Of a stretch of 64,000 nucleotides of DNA, positions 25,021-32,586 are shown in pieces. Source of the stretch: Streptomyces sp. MMG1533 (lineage in GTDB: Bacteria > Actinomycetota > Actinomycetes > Streptomycetales > Streptomycetaceae); the NCBI RefSeq assembly GCF_001279775.1, contig NZ_LGDG01000001.1, forward strand, positions 248,001-312,000, in the 5' to 3' direction. The first letter of the stretch is position 1. Each line of letters starts with the position of its first letter. The notes under the pieces were generated by a model that saw only the letters and a program-made list of their open reading frames with translations, made no database searches and was not told the DNA's origin. A program made the translations under genes and the position numbers.

Positions 25021-25034
25021 CTAGGAGACGTCCC

Positions 25035-25733
25035 ATGGCCGCCCAGCGCACCAGCGCCGCCCCGTCCGCCGCTGCCCCCGCCCTGCCCACGCTGGGCGGC
25101 AAGAAGAGCAGCTACCGCGAGCGAGTCGCGGACGCGCTGCGGGCCGCGCTGATCGCCGGTGAACTGCGCCCCGGCGACGTGTACTCGGCGCCCACGCTCG
25201 CCGCACGCTTCGGCGTCTCCGCGACGCCGGTGCGCGAGGCCATGCTGGACCTGGCCAAGGAGGGCCTGGTCGACACCGTCCCCAACAAGGGCTTCCGGGT
25301 CACCGCCGTCTCCGAGAAACAGCTCGACGAGTACACCCACATCCGTGCCCTCGTCGAGATCCCCACGGTGGTGGACCTGGCCCGGACCGCCGACCCGGTG
25401 TCGCTGGAGGCGCTGCGGCCGGCCGCCCGGGAGATCGTCCACGCCGCCGTGGCCGGTGACCTCATCGCCTACGTCGAGGCCGACACCCGCTTCCACCTCG
25501 GTCTGCTCGCCCTCGCGGGCAACGCGCACCTCGTAGAGGTGGTCGGCGACCTGCGGGGGCGCTCCCGCCTGTACGGCCTGACCGCGCTGCTGGAAGGGGG
25601 CCGTCTGCTGGCTTCGGCCGAGGAGCACCTCGAACTCCTCGACGCCCTGCTGGCCCGTGACCCGGAGGCGGTACGCGAAGTCATGACCCGTCATCTCGGC
25701 CATGTCCGCGGCCTGTGGGCGGCCCGCGGCTAG
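25035..25733 (+). CDS. GntR-family regulator (FadR/FCD type)
   Basis: Transcription factor of 232 aa. An N-terminal winged helix (YRERVADALRAALIAGELRPGD, then GVSATPVREAMLDLAKEGL) is followed by an all-helical FCD domain with the metal/ligand residues D and H in DTRFH and HLGHVRG. It is the last gene of the hydroxyproline cluster; FCD regulators next to such genes usually sense a pathway intermediate. GGAG lies 7 nt before the ATG. A shared 15-bp site before this gene and two others in the cluster is its candidate operator. Confidence 0.92.
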   Translation: MAAQRTSAAPSAAAPALPTLGGKKSSYRERVADALRAALIAGELRPGDVYSAPTLAARFGVSATPVREAMLDLAKEGLVDTVPNKGFRVTAVSEKQLDEYTHIRALVEIPTVVDLARTADPVSLEALRPAAREIVHAAVAGDLIAYVEADTRFHLGLLALAGNAHLVEVVGDLRGRSRLYGLTALLEGGRLLASAEEHLELLDALLARDPEAVREVMTRHLGHVRGLWAARG

Positions 25734-25783
25734 GAGGTGCCGTTCGGATCATCCCGGGTCCGCGACGCCTGGCACGGCGCCTC
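25734..25783. terminator. Bidirectional hairpin after the GntR gene
   Basis: GAGGTGCCGT (25734-25743) pairs with ACGGCGCCTC (25774-25783) with one G-T wobble, between two convergent genes. There is no T-run, as is common for Streptomyces terminators. Confidence 0.45.
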
Positions 25784-25801
25784 ACCGCGTCGTCGCATCA
25801 C

Positions 25802-25828
25802 CCCAGTACGCCCAGTCCGCCCAGTACG
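25802..25828. repeat. Three 9-bp tandem repeats between convergent genes
   Basis: CCCAGTACG, CCCAGTCCG and CCCAGTACG follow one another without a gap. They lie in the 111-bp space between the GntR gene and the ABC ATPase gene. No function is evident. Confidence 0.6.
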
Positions 25829-25844
25829 CGGGTAATGCTCCGCT

Positions 25845-26657
25845 TCAGTGAGGCGGAGGCGTATCTGCCTTGACGGCACCCGTCCCGCGCTTCGCCGCCT
25901 GGATCTGCTCGTACACATGGGTCCGCAGCTCGGCGAAGCGCGGGGCGACCCGGGTGTGCAACTGGTCGCGTTCGGCGGGCAGATCGACCTTGAGCTGCTC
26001 CTGTACGACGGTGGGGGAGGCCGACAGCACGACCACCCGCTCGCCCAGGTACACGGCCTCGTCGATGTCGTGGGTGACGAACAGGATCGTGATCCCGCGC
26101 TCCCGCCACAGCCCCCGCACGAGGTCTTCCAGGTCGGCGCGGGTCTGTGCGTCCACTGCCGCGAACGGCTCGTCCATCAGCAGGACCTGGGGCTCGTACG
26201 CCAACGCGCGGGCGATGGCGACCCGCTGCTGCATACCGCCGGACAGCTGCCAGGGGTAGGCGCCCGCGGCGTCCGCGAGCCCGACCGACTCCAGCGCGTC
26301 CGCCACCAGCTCCCGGCGTCGCGTCTTGCTCAAGTCCTTCTGTTTCAGGGGGAGTTCGACGTTCTGGGCGACCCGCATCCAGGGGAACAGGCTGCGCCCG
26401 TACTCCTGGAAGACGAACGCCATCCCGGGCGGCGGCCCGTTCACCTTCCGCCCCTCCAGCAGGACTTCACCGCCGGTCGGCGTCAGCAGTCCGCCCATGC
26501 ACTTCAGCAGGGTCGTCTTGCCGCAGCCCGACGGGCCGACGAGGCAGACGAGTTCGCCCGCCTCGACGGTGAAGGTGAGGTCGCGCACCGCCTCCACGCG
26601 GCGGCCGGACCCCTCGTAGACCTTTTTCAGGCCGGATACGGCGAGAAGCGGGTGCAT
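25845..26657 (-). CDS. ABC transporter ATPase, SsuB/TauB type
   Basis: ATPase subunit (270 aa) of an importer of the nitrate/sulfonate/taurine class. Walker A is GPSGCGKTT, the signature is LSGGMQQR, Walker B is LLMDEPF and the switch histidine is in FVTHDIDEA. The ATG at 26657 is preceded by AAAGGGCGG. It is the distal gene of a leftward operon of binding protein, permease, permease and ATPase. Confidence 0.94.
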   Translation of the reverse strand: MHPLLAVSGLKKVYEGSGRRVEAVRDLTFTVEAGELVCLVGPSGCGKTTLLKCMGGLLTPTGGEVLLEGRKVNGPPPGMAFVFQEYGRSLFPWMRVAQNVELPLKQKDLSKTRRRELVADALESVGLADAAGAYPWQLSGGMQQRVAIARALAYEPQVLLMDEPFAAVDAQTRADLEDLVRGLWRERGITILFVTHDIDEAVYLGERVVVLSASPTVVQEQLKVDLPAERDQLHTRVAPRFAELRTHVYEQIQAAKRGTGAVKADTPPPH

Positions 26658-26677
26658 GGACCGCCCTTTCACGAGAC

Positions 26678-27457
26678 TCACTGGGACCGCCGGGCCGAGG
26701 CGCGCAGGCCGTGGTACCAGGCCAGGACCCGCCGCTCGACCAGCTGGAAGACGACGGAGAGCAGGAAGCCGAACAGGCCGAGGACGAGGATCCCGGTCCA
26801 CATGTCGGGGATCGCGAAACTGCGCTGGAACTGGACGACGGTGAAACCGAGGCCGTTGCTGGCCGCGAACATCTCGCTGATGACCATCAGGATGATGCCG
26901 ATGGACAGGGCCTGGCGCAGGCCCGCGAAGATCTGCGGGCTCGCCGAGCGCAGCACCAGGTTGGTGAGGCGTGAGGGCCCCTTGATGCCGTACGAGCGTG
27001 CCGTTTCGGCCATCACGGGGTCGACCGCGCGCACGCCCTCGACCGTGTTGAGCAGGATCGGCCACACGCAGCCGCTGGCGATCACGGTGACCTTCATCGT
27101 GTCGTCGATGCCCGCGAACAGCATGATCACCGGGACGAGCACCGGAGGCGGCACCGCCCGCAGGAACTCCAGGACCGGTTCGCACACCGCACGGACCCGC
27201 CGGTAGGAGCCGATGACCGTGCCGAGCGCCACCCCCACGACGGCCGCGAGCGCGTAACCGCCCGTCAGCCGCAGCACGCTGGGCAGGACGTCGTCCTTGA
27301 GCCGCTCGGCGGTCCACACGTCCGGGAAGGTCTGCATGATCGTGCGCAGGGGCGGCCAGAACACGTCCGTACTGTTGTCGGACGCGAGCCACCAGCCCAC
27401 GAACAGCACCACGGGCAGGGCGACAACGAAGAACAGTCGCAGCAGGACGCGCCTCAC
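26678..27457 (-). CDS. ABC transporter permease 2, SsuC/TauC type
   Basis: Membrane subunit (259 aa) with about six hydrophobic segments and the EAA-type loop MAETARSYGIKGPSRL. Its GTG overlaps the stop of the first permease gene (GTGA) and has GGAGG 7 nt upstream. Two different permeases for one ATPase and one binding protein suggest a heterodimeric channel, while SsuC-type systems usually use one permease twice. Confidence 0.93.
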   Translation of the reverse strand: MRRVLLRLFFVVALPVVLFVGWWLASDNSTDVFWPPLRTIMQTFPDVWTAERLKDDVLPSVLRLTGGYALAAVVGVALGTVIGSYRRVRAVCEPVLEFLRAVPPPVLVPVIMLFAGIDDTMKVTVIASGCVWPILLNTVEGVRAVDPVMAETARSYGIKGPSRLTNLVLRSASPQIFAGLRQALSIGIILMVISEMFAASNGLGFTVVQFQRSFAIPDMWTGILVLGLFGFLLSVVFQLVERRVLAWYHGLRASARRSQ

Positions 27458-28227
27458 ACCGCCACCTCCCCGCGCACCGACTGGTGCCAGGCCAGGGCCC
27501 GTCGCTCCACCGTACGCGCGCCCACGTTGATGAGCAGCCCCAGTAGTCCGGTGACCACGATCAGCGCGTACATCTCCGGCACCGCCTGCGAGTTCTGCGC
27601 GACCCCGATCCGCGCGCCCAACCCCGGTGCGCCGATGACGAGTTCGGCGGTGATGGTGAGGATCAGGGCGACGGCCGCGGCCAGCCGTACGCCCGTCATG
27701 ACGTACGGCAGCGCGGTCGGCCACAGCACGTGCCGGACGCGCGACCAGGTGCCGAGACCGTACGAACGGGCCGTCTCCTCGGCGACCGGGTCGACGTCCT
27801 GGACGCCGTACAGGGTCTGGATGAGGATCTGCCAGAAGGAGGCGTACACGACGAGCAGGAGCACCGAGCGCAGTTCGGTGCCGTACAGCAGCACCGCCAG
27901 CGGGATCAGCGCGACCGAGGGGATGGGGCGCAGGAACTCGATGGTCGAGGCCGTCGCCTCACGCAGATACGGGACCACGGAGATCACCACCCCGGCGACG
28001 ATGCCCGCGCAGGCCGCGATCGCGAGGCCCAGCGCCCAGCCGGTGAGGGTGTCGCCGAGGGCCGACCAGAAGGCGCTGTCGGCGAGTTCGTCCGCGAGGG
28101 CGCCGGCGATGCGGCTGGTCGGCGGGAAGTACTCCTCCTTGACGAGGCCGACCCGCGGCACCGCCTCGCCGAGGGCGAGGAAGGCCGCGAGCCCGGCGGC
28201 GCCCAGGGCGGCGTTCTCACCCTTCAC
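27454..28227 (-). CDS. ABC transporter permease 1, SsuC/TauC type
   Basis: Membrane subunit (257 aa) similar to the second permease, with the loop AEETARSYGLGTWSRV. The GTG at 28227 overlaps the stop of the binding-protein gene. The two permeases share the YGV-DVDP segment (QTLYGVQDVDP here, NTVEGVRAVDP in the other), which points to an old duplication. Confidence 0.92.
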   Translation of the reverse strand: MKGENAALGAAGLAAFLALGEAVPRVGLVKEEYFPPTSRIAGALADELADSAFWSALGDTLTGWALGLAIAACAGIVAGVVISVVPYLREATASTIEFLRPIPSVALIPLAVLLYGTELRSVLLLVVYASFWQILIQTLYGVQDVDPVAEETARSYGLGTWSRVRHVLWPTALPYVMTGVRLAAAVALILTITAELVIGAPGLGARIGVAQNSQAVPEMYALIVVTGLLGLLINVGARTVERRALAWHQSVRGEVAV

Positions 28228-29192
28228 GGCAGCAGCGCGTCCACGTCGGGGGTCTTCTTGAACAGACCGTCCTGCTCGCCCAGCTTCGCCAGTGCCTCGA
28301 TGGACGCCCGGTTCGGCTCGGCCGGCCACTTCGGCAGGGTCACCTGCGCCAGCACGGACGCCGGGATCTTCGTGTACGTCGTGACGATCTGGCGGACCTC
28401 GTCCGGGTGGGCGTCCGCGTACGCGAGGGACTCGGCGGTGGCCTCCTGGAACTTCTTCACGACGTCCGGGTGTTGTTGCTGGTACTGCGCCGACGTGAAG
28501 TACAGCGCGACCGTGGTGTCCTTCGCCACGTCCACGATGGGAGTGGCGATCACGACGCCGCCCTGGCTCTTGACGGTGGCCTGCGCGGGCTCGACGACAC
28601 TCGCGGCGTCGATCTGGCCGCTGTCGAGGGCCGCGGGCATCTGGTCGAAGGCAAGCTCGACGAAGTTCACCTTGTCGGGGTCGCCGCCCGCCTTGCGCAC
28701 CGACTCGCGCACCGCGGTCTCGTTGATGTTCTTCAGGGTGTTGATGGCGACCTTCTTGCCCTCCAGCTGCTTCGGCGACTTGATCGGGCTGCCCTTCTTC
28801 ACCATGAGGGCGCTGAAGTCCTTGCCCTCCACGCCCGTTGAGGCGATGCCGTTGGCAACCGCCTTGACGGGCACGCCGGTCGACTGGGCGACCAGGAGCG
28901 AGGTCACGTTGGAGAACCCGAACTGGAACTGTCCGCTGGCGACTCCGGGCACGATCGCCGCACCGCCCTGGGCGGTGGAGAGCGACAGCTTCAGGCCGTG
29001 CTTGCTGTAGAAGCCCTTCTTCTGGCCCAGATAGATCGGTGCGACGTCGACGATGGGGATCAGCCCCAGCTTGACGGTGGTGGTGCCGCCGGACGACGCG
29101 CCGGCGTCCGCCGAGTCGTCGCCGGACGAGCCACAGGCCGTCCCGACGAGCAGGAAGGTGCCGGCGGTGAGACCGGCGAGCAGACGACGCAT
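28224..29192 (-). CDS. ABC transporter substrate-binding lipoprotein, SsuA/TauA/NMT1 type
   Basis: Binding protein (322 aa) with a lipoprotein signal (LLVGTACGSSG). The mature part begins VKLGLIPIVDVAPIYLGQKKGFY, the typical opening of NMT1/SsuA proteins. AGGAGG sits directly before the ATG. The ligand is unknown. Adjacent IclR and Rieske oxygenase genes make an aromatic acid more likely than a sulfonate, but this is inference. Confidence 0.92.
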   Translation of the reverse strand: MRRLLAGLTAGTFLLVGTACGSSGDDSADAGASSGGTTTVKLGLIPIVDVAPIYLGQKKGFYSKHGLKLSLSTAQGGAAIVPGVASGQFQFGFSNVTSLLVAQSTGVPVKAVANGIASTGVEGKDFSALMVKKGSPIKSPKQLEGKKVAINTLKNINETAVRESVRKAGGDPDKVNFVELAFDQMPAALDSGQIDAASVVEPAQATVKSQGGVVIATPIVDVAKDTTVALYFTSAQYQQQHPDVVKKFQEATAESLAYADAHPDEVRQIVTTYTKIPASVLAQVTLPKWPAEPNRASIEALAKLGEQDGLFKKTPDVDALLP

Positions 29193-29237
29193 GGCTCCTC
29201 CTGTACAGACAACGGTGCAACGGTGTTCCGACAGGTT

Positions 29238-29270
29238 GTGCGCAGACCGCACAGTAGTGCGCAGGTCTGC
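29238..29270. promoter_or_regulatory. Repeat pair GTGCGCAG, candidate IclR operator
   Basis: GTGCGCAG occurs twice (29238-29245 and 29257-29264), 19 bp apart, and GCAGACC (29242-29248) is inverted as GGTCTGC (29264-29270). It lies in the divergent space between the importer operon and the IclR gene, so a bound regulator could act on both. Confidence 0.5.
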
Positions 29271-29349
29271 TCAGCGGGAAGGTAGAACTCGCAACGGATC
29301 AGGGTCAATGGGTTGGCTGACAAAATTGTTGACAGTGCTGGAGGCGTCG

Positions 29350-30168
29350 ATGCCCGAGCCGGTCCGCGCAGCGCACTTCGTGAGGTCCTTCGAGCGTGGG
29401 CTCGCGGTGATCCGCGCCTTCGACGCCGAACACCGGGTGCGCACGCTCAGCGAGGTCGCCCGCACCTGCGACCTGACCCGCGCGGCCGCCCGCCGCCTGC
29501 TGCTGACCCTGGTCGACCTCGGCTACGTCCACCAGGACGGCCGCACCTTCCGGCTCACCCCGCGCGTGCTGGAGCTCGGCTACTCCTACCTGTCGAGCTT
29601 CTCGCTGCCCCAGATCGCCGAACCGCATCTGGAGCAACTGGTCGAGCGCACAGGGGAGTCGTCGTCCCTGTGCGTGCTCGACGGCGACGACGTCGTGTAC
29701 GTGGCCCGGGTGCCCGCGCGCCGCATCATGACCGCGGCGATCACCGTCGGCACCCGTTTCCCCGCCCACGTCACCTCCGTGGGCCGGGTGATCCTCGCCC
29801 ATCTGCCGGACGAGGAGCTTGAGTTGCGGCTCGCACGCGTCGAGCTGCGTCCGCTGACCGCCCGCACCATCGTGTCGGCGAAGGCGTTGCGGGCCGAGCT
29901 CGACCGGGTGCGGCGGCAGGGGTACGCCCTCGTCGACCAGGAGTTGGAGGAGGGCCTGCGCTCGATCGCCGCCCCGGTGCGGGACCGGGGCGGCGAGGTG
30001 GTGGCGGCGGTGAACATCCCGGTGCACGTCAGCCGCAACTCCCTGGCGTCGGTGCGCCGGGACCTGCTGCCGCACCTGCTGGAGGCGGTCGCCGGGATCG
30101 AGACCGACCTGGGACCGGCTACAGGTCGAGGACGAGCCGCTTCCCCCGGCACCGGGACACGCAGATGA
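29350..30168 (+). CDS. IclR-family transcriptional regulator
   Basis: Regulator of 272 aa. An N-terminal winged helix (VRTLSEVARTCDLTRAAARRLL) is followed by the IclR effector domain, with SVGRVILAHL and DQELEEGLRSIAAPV. The N-terminal pattern FVRSFERGLAVIRAFD is that of PcaR/PobR-like members, which respond to aromatic acids. ATG 29350 is chosen because GGAGG lies 5 nt upstream; ATG 29308 is the alternative. The last 50 bp overlap, tail to tail, the end of the reductase gene. It would control the divergent importer and perhaps the Rieske operon. Confidence 0.92.
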   Translation: MPEPVRAAHFVRSFERGLAVIRAFDAEHRVRTLSEVARTCDLTRAAARRLLLTLVDLGYVHQDGRTFRLTPRVLELGYSYLSSFSLPQIAEPHLEQLVERTGESSSLCVLDGDDVVYVARVPARRIMTAAITVGTRFPAHVTSVGRVILAHLPDEELELRLARVELRPLTARTIVSAKALRAELDRVRRQGYALVDQELEEGLRSIAAPVRDRGGEVVAAVNIPVHVSRNSLASVRRDLLPHLLEAVAGIETDLGPATGRGRAASPGTGTRR

Positions 30169-31054
30169 GCATGGTCTCCCCGGCCTCCCGCTCCTCGTCC
30201 GTGAGGACCGAGTCCCGGTGGTCCGGGGTGCCGTCGAGGACGTCGGTCTCGCAGGTCCCGCAGGTGCCCTCGGTGCAGGAGAACAGCACCTCGACGCCCG
30301 CGGAGCGCACCGCGTCGAGCACGGAGACGTCCACAGGGACGGTCAGCGTACGGCCGCTCCGCGCCAGCTCGACCTCGAACTCGGTGTTCTCGCCGGTCTC
30401 CTGTTCCTTGGGCTGGAACCGCTCGACGTGCAGCGCCCCGGCCGGGCAACGCGCCTCCACCGCGTCCAGGAGCGGCCCGGGGCCGCAGCAGTACACGAGT
30501 GTGTCCTCGGGGACCTCGTCGAGCACCGAGCCCAGGTCCAGCAGCCCGGTCTCGTCCTGCGGAGCGATCGTGACCCGGTCCCCGTAACGGCCCAACTCCC
30601 CGGTGAAGGCCATGGATTCACGGCTCCGCCCGCCGTACAGCAGCGTCCACTCGGCGCCCGCAGCCTCGGCCGCCGCCAGCATCGGCAGGATCGGCGTGAT
30701 ACCGATGCCGCCCGCGACGAAGCGGTAGCGGGGCGCGGGCTTCAGGGCGAAGTGGTTGCGCGGACCGCGCACCCGCACCTTGTCGCCCTGTCCCAACTGC
30801 CCGTGCACATGGGCGGATCCACCGCGCCCGTCCGGCTCGCGCAGTACGGCGATCCGCCAGGCGTCCCGGTCGTCCGGGTCGCTGCACAGCGAGTACTGCC
30901 GCTCCAGCTCCGGGCCGAGCACGACATCGATGTGGGCGCCGGGCTCCCAGGCCGGAAGCCGTTCGCCCAGCGGGTGGCGCAGGGTCAGGGAGAGTACGCC
31001 GTCGGCCGCGAACTCCCGCCGGTCGACGACGAGTTCGGCTTCGTACAGGGTCAT
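30119..31054 (-). CDS. VanB-like oxidoreductase (FNR domain plus C-terminal 2Fe-2S ferredoxin)
   Basis: Reductase (311 aa) that feeds electrons to the Rieske oxygenase. The FMN/FAD-binding motif is RQYSLCSDP, the NAD-binding part has GGIGITPIL and CCGPGPLLDAV, and the C-terminal ferredoxin has CTEGTCGTC plus a last cysteine in ICVSRC. This order (reductase first, ferredoxin last) is that of vanillate demethylase VanB and phthalate dioxygenase reductase. Its ATG overlaps the stop of the small Cys/His protein gene (ATGA). Confidence 0.92.
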   Translation of the reverse strand: MTLYEAELVVDRREFAADGVLSLTLRHPLGERLPAWEPGAHIDVVLGPELERQYSLCSDPDDRDAWRIAVLREPDGRGGSAHVHGQLGQGDKVRVRGPRNHFALKPAPRYRFVAGGIGITPILPMLAAAEAAGAEWTLLYGGRSRESMAFTGELGRYGDRVTIAPQDETGLLDLGSVLDEVPEDTLVYCCGPGPLLDAVEARCPAGALHVERFQPKEQETGENTEFEVELARSGRTLTVPVDVSVLDAVRSAGVEVLFSCTEGTCGTCETDVLDGTPDHRDSVLTDEEREAGETMLICVSRCRGKRLVLDL

Positions 31055-31221
31055 GAGCTGTTTCCTTGCGGCTCGTGTCCTTGCGGGTGGGAGAGCATCC
31101 ACTCCCACATCTCGATGGGGTCCTGCGAGGTGTGCTCGCGGCCGCAGTGACAGGTGCCGTGCAGGATGTCCGTGCCAGGCAGCCAGTCGATGCGATAGAC
31201 CTCGCCGGTCGGGCTCGTCAC
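31051..31221 (-). CDS. 56-aa Cys/His protein between Rieske oxygenase and reductase
   Basis: Small gene starting at a GTG that overlaps the oxygenase stop (GTGA) and ending in an overlap with the reductase start, so all three are translationally coupled. The protein contains HGTCHCGREH and then a tryptophan-rich helix (IEMWEWMLSH), with a further histidine. Two cysteines and four or more histidines suggest a metal- or cluster-binding fold. I do not recognise a family. A role in assembling or stabilising the oxygenase would fit its position. Confidence 0.75.
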   Translation of the reverse strand: MTSPTGEVYRIDWLPGTDILHGTCHCGREHTSQDPIEMWEWMLSHPQGHEPQGNSS

Positions 31222-32285
31222 TGGACCTTCTCCATGGGCTTCTCGCCCTCCTCGACCAGCCGGGCGAGGATACGGCGGGCGGCGAGACCGCCGGTGTCGA
31301 TGTTGATGCTCAGCTCCTGGTAGCCGGTGCGCTCGGTGCCGAGCGTCTCCTGGAGCAGGTTGAGCGCATCGACGTCCTGCATGACGACGGTGTGGTTGTT
31401 GCCCCGCAGGAACTCGGTGACCTCGGGGTCCTCCGTGGCCCAGTCGCGCGAGACCATCCAGAAGTCGTACACCTTGCCGTCGGCGGACGGCGTGATGGCG
31501 TACGTGATCTCGGTGTGGAAGCCGTTCGGGTCGCTGCCGTCCGCCTCGGGGAGCACGCCGACCGGCGCGATCCGGCTGTGCAGCAGGTAGAGACAGGGCG
31601 CGTGGTACTCGATGTCCTGCCAGCGGGTGATCCGGCCCTCGATGCCGGTCGAACGGGCGTAGAACGGCGGGCACTCGGCGTCGTCCATGTGCCGGCTGAC
31701 CCGGACGATCCCGGCGCCCTCGTCGACCTCGGTGGTGATCGGGGTCTCGGCGACCTCGGGGGTGCCGATGTAGCCGCCGTGCAGATACGTCTCGTGGGAC
31801 AGGTCGAGGAGGTTGTCGACCAGCAGACCGTAGTCGGCGTCGATCGGCTCCATGCCGCGCACGGTGACCCAGCCGGGGGAGTCGAGGTGGCGGGCGCGCG
31901 GGATGCTCTGCGGGTCGGCGAGCGCCGGGTCGCCGATCCACACCCACACCAGGGAGTCCTGCTCGACGACCGGGTAGGAGGCGACGCGCGCGGTGCGCGG
32001 GACGCGCTTCTGCCCCGGCACGTACACGCAGGCGCCCGTCTGGTCGTAGGTGAAGCCGTGGTAGCCGCAGACGATGCGGTCCCCGTCGAGGCCGCTCTTC
32101 GAGAGCGGGTAGCGCCGGTGCACACACCGGTCGTGGAGTGCGACGGGCGTGCCCTCCTCCTCGGTGCGGTAGAAGACGAGCGGCTCACCGAGGATCGTGC
32201 GGCCGAGCAACTCCTCGCGGCCGACCTCGTGGCTGTATGCGGCGACGTACCACTGGTTCCTGGCGAAGGCGGTGGTGTGAGGCAT
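31218..32285 (-). CDS. Rieske non-heme iron oxygenase, VanA-like (aromatic O-demethylase type)
   Basis: Oxygenase (355 aa) that would hydroxylate or O-demethylate an aromatic compound. The Rieske cluster ligands are CVHRRYPL and CGYHGF, spaced as C-X-H and C-X2-H. The mononuclear iron ligands lie in DNLLDLSHETYLH. Length and sequence opening (NQWYVAAYSHEV) match VanA-type enzymes rather than the larger two-subunit dioxygenases. It leads the operon with the small protein and VanB-like reductase. A vanillate-like substrate is plausible because the pca operon at the right of the window would consume the product. Confidence 0.88.
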   Translation of the reverse strand: MPHTTAFARNQWYVAAYSHEVGREELLGRTILGEPLVFYRTEEEGTPVALHDRCVHRRYPLSKSGLDGDRIVCGYHGFTYDQTGACVYVPGQKRVPRTARVASYPVVEQDSLVWVWIGDPALADPQSIPRARHLDSPGWVTVRGMEPIDADYGLLVDNLLDLSHETYLHGGYIGTPEVAETPITTEVDEGAGIVRVSRHMDDAECPPFYARSTGIEGRITRWQDIEYHAPCLYLLHSRIAPVGVLPEADGSDPNGFHTEITYAITPSADGKVYDFWMVSRDWATEDPEVTEFLRGNNHTVVMQDVDALNLLQETLGTERTGYQELSINIDTGGLAARRILARLVEEGEKPMEKVQ

Positions 32286-32586
32286 TGGGGGCGGCTCCCG
32301 TCTCTGGTGGTGGTGGCATCGTCCGGGAGGGCTTCACCGGGCCGCAAGACTACTTCCGCCTCGCGGAAGGGCTGGGGTGAATTACCAGTTCAGAGCGGTG
32401 ATGCGTGCGATGCCGGGGTGGCGTGCGAATCGAGGTGGCGGCGGGAGGGCTGCCGGAGAATGCTCTGGATCTTCGTCCGGGGCCGGCCGGCTGCGTGATG
32501 GGACTGCTCTGTCTCCGACCGCTGCCGAGCGCCACAGCGGCAAAAGGCGAGGGCTGTGACTCCGGGGAGAAGCGCGTAGCCGTTGA
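32286..32586. other. Intergenic stretch before the Rhs remnant
   Basis: About 300 bp with no convincing gene on either strand. GGGAG 9 nt before the oxygenase ATG lies at the left end. The rest looks like decayed sequence; I see no clear promoter or repeat. Confidence 0.5.

Noticed and set aside
25802..25828. Tandem repeats considered as a CRISPR-like array
   Set aside because: Units are only 9 bp without spacers and there are no cas genes.
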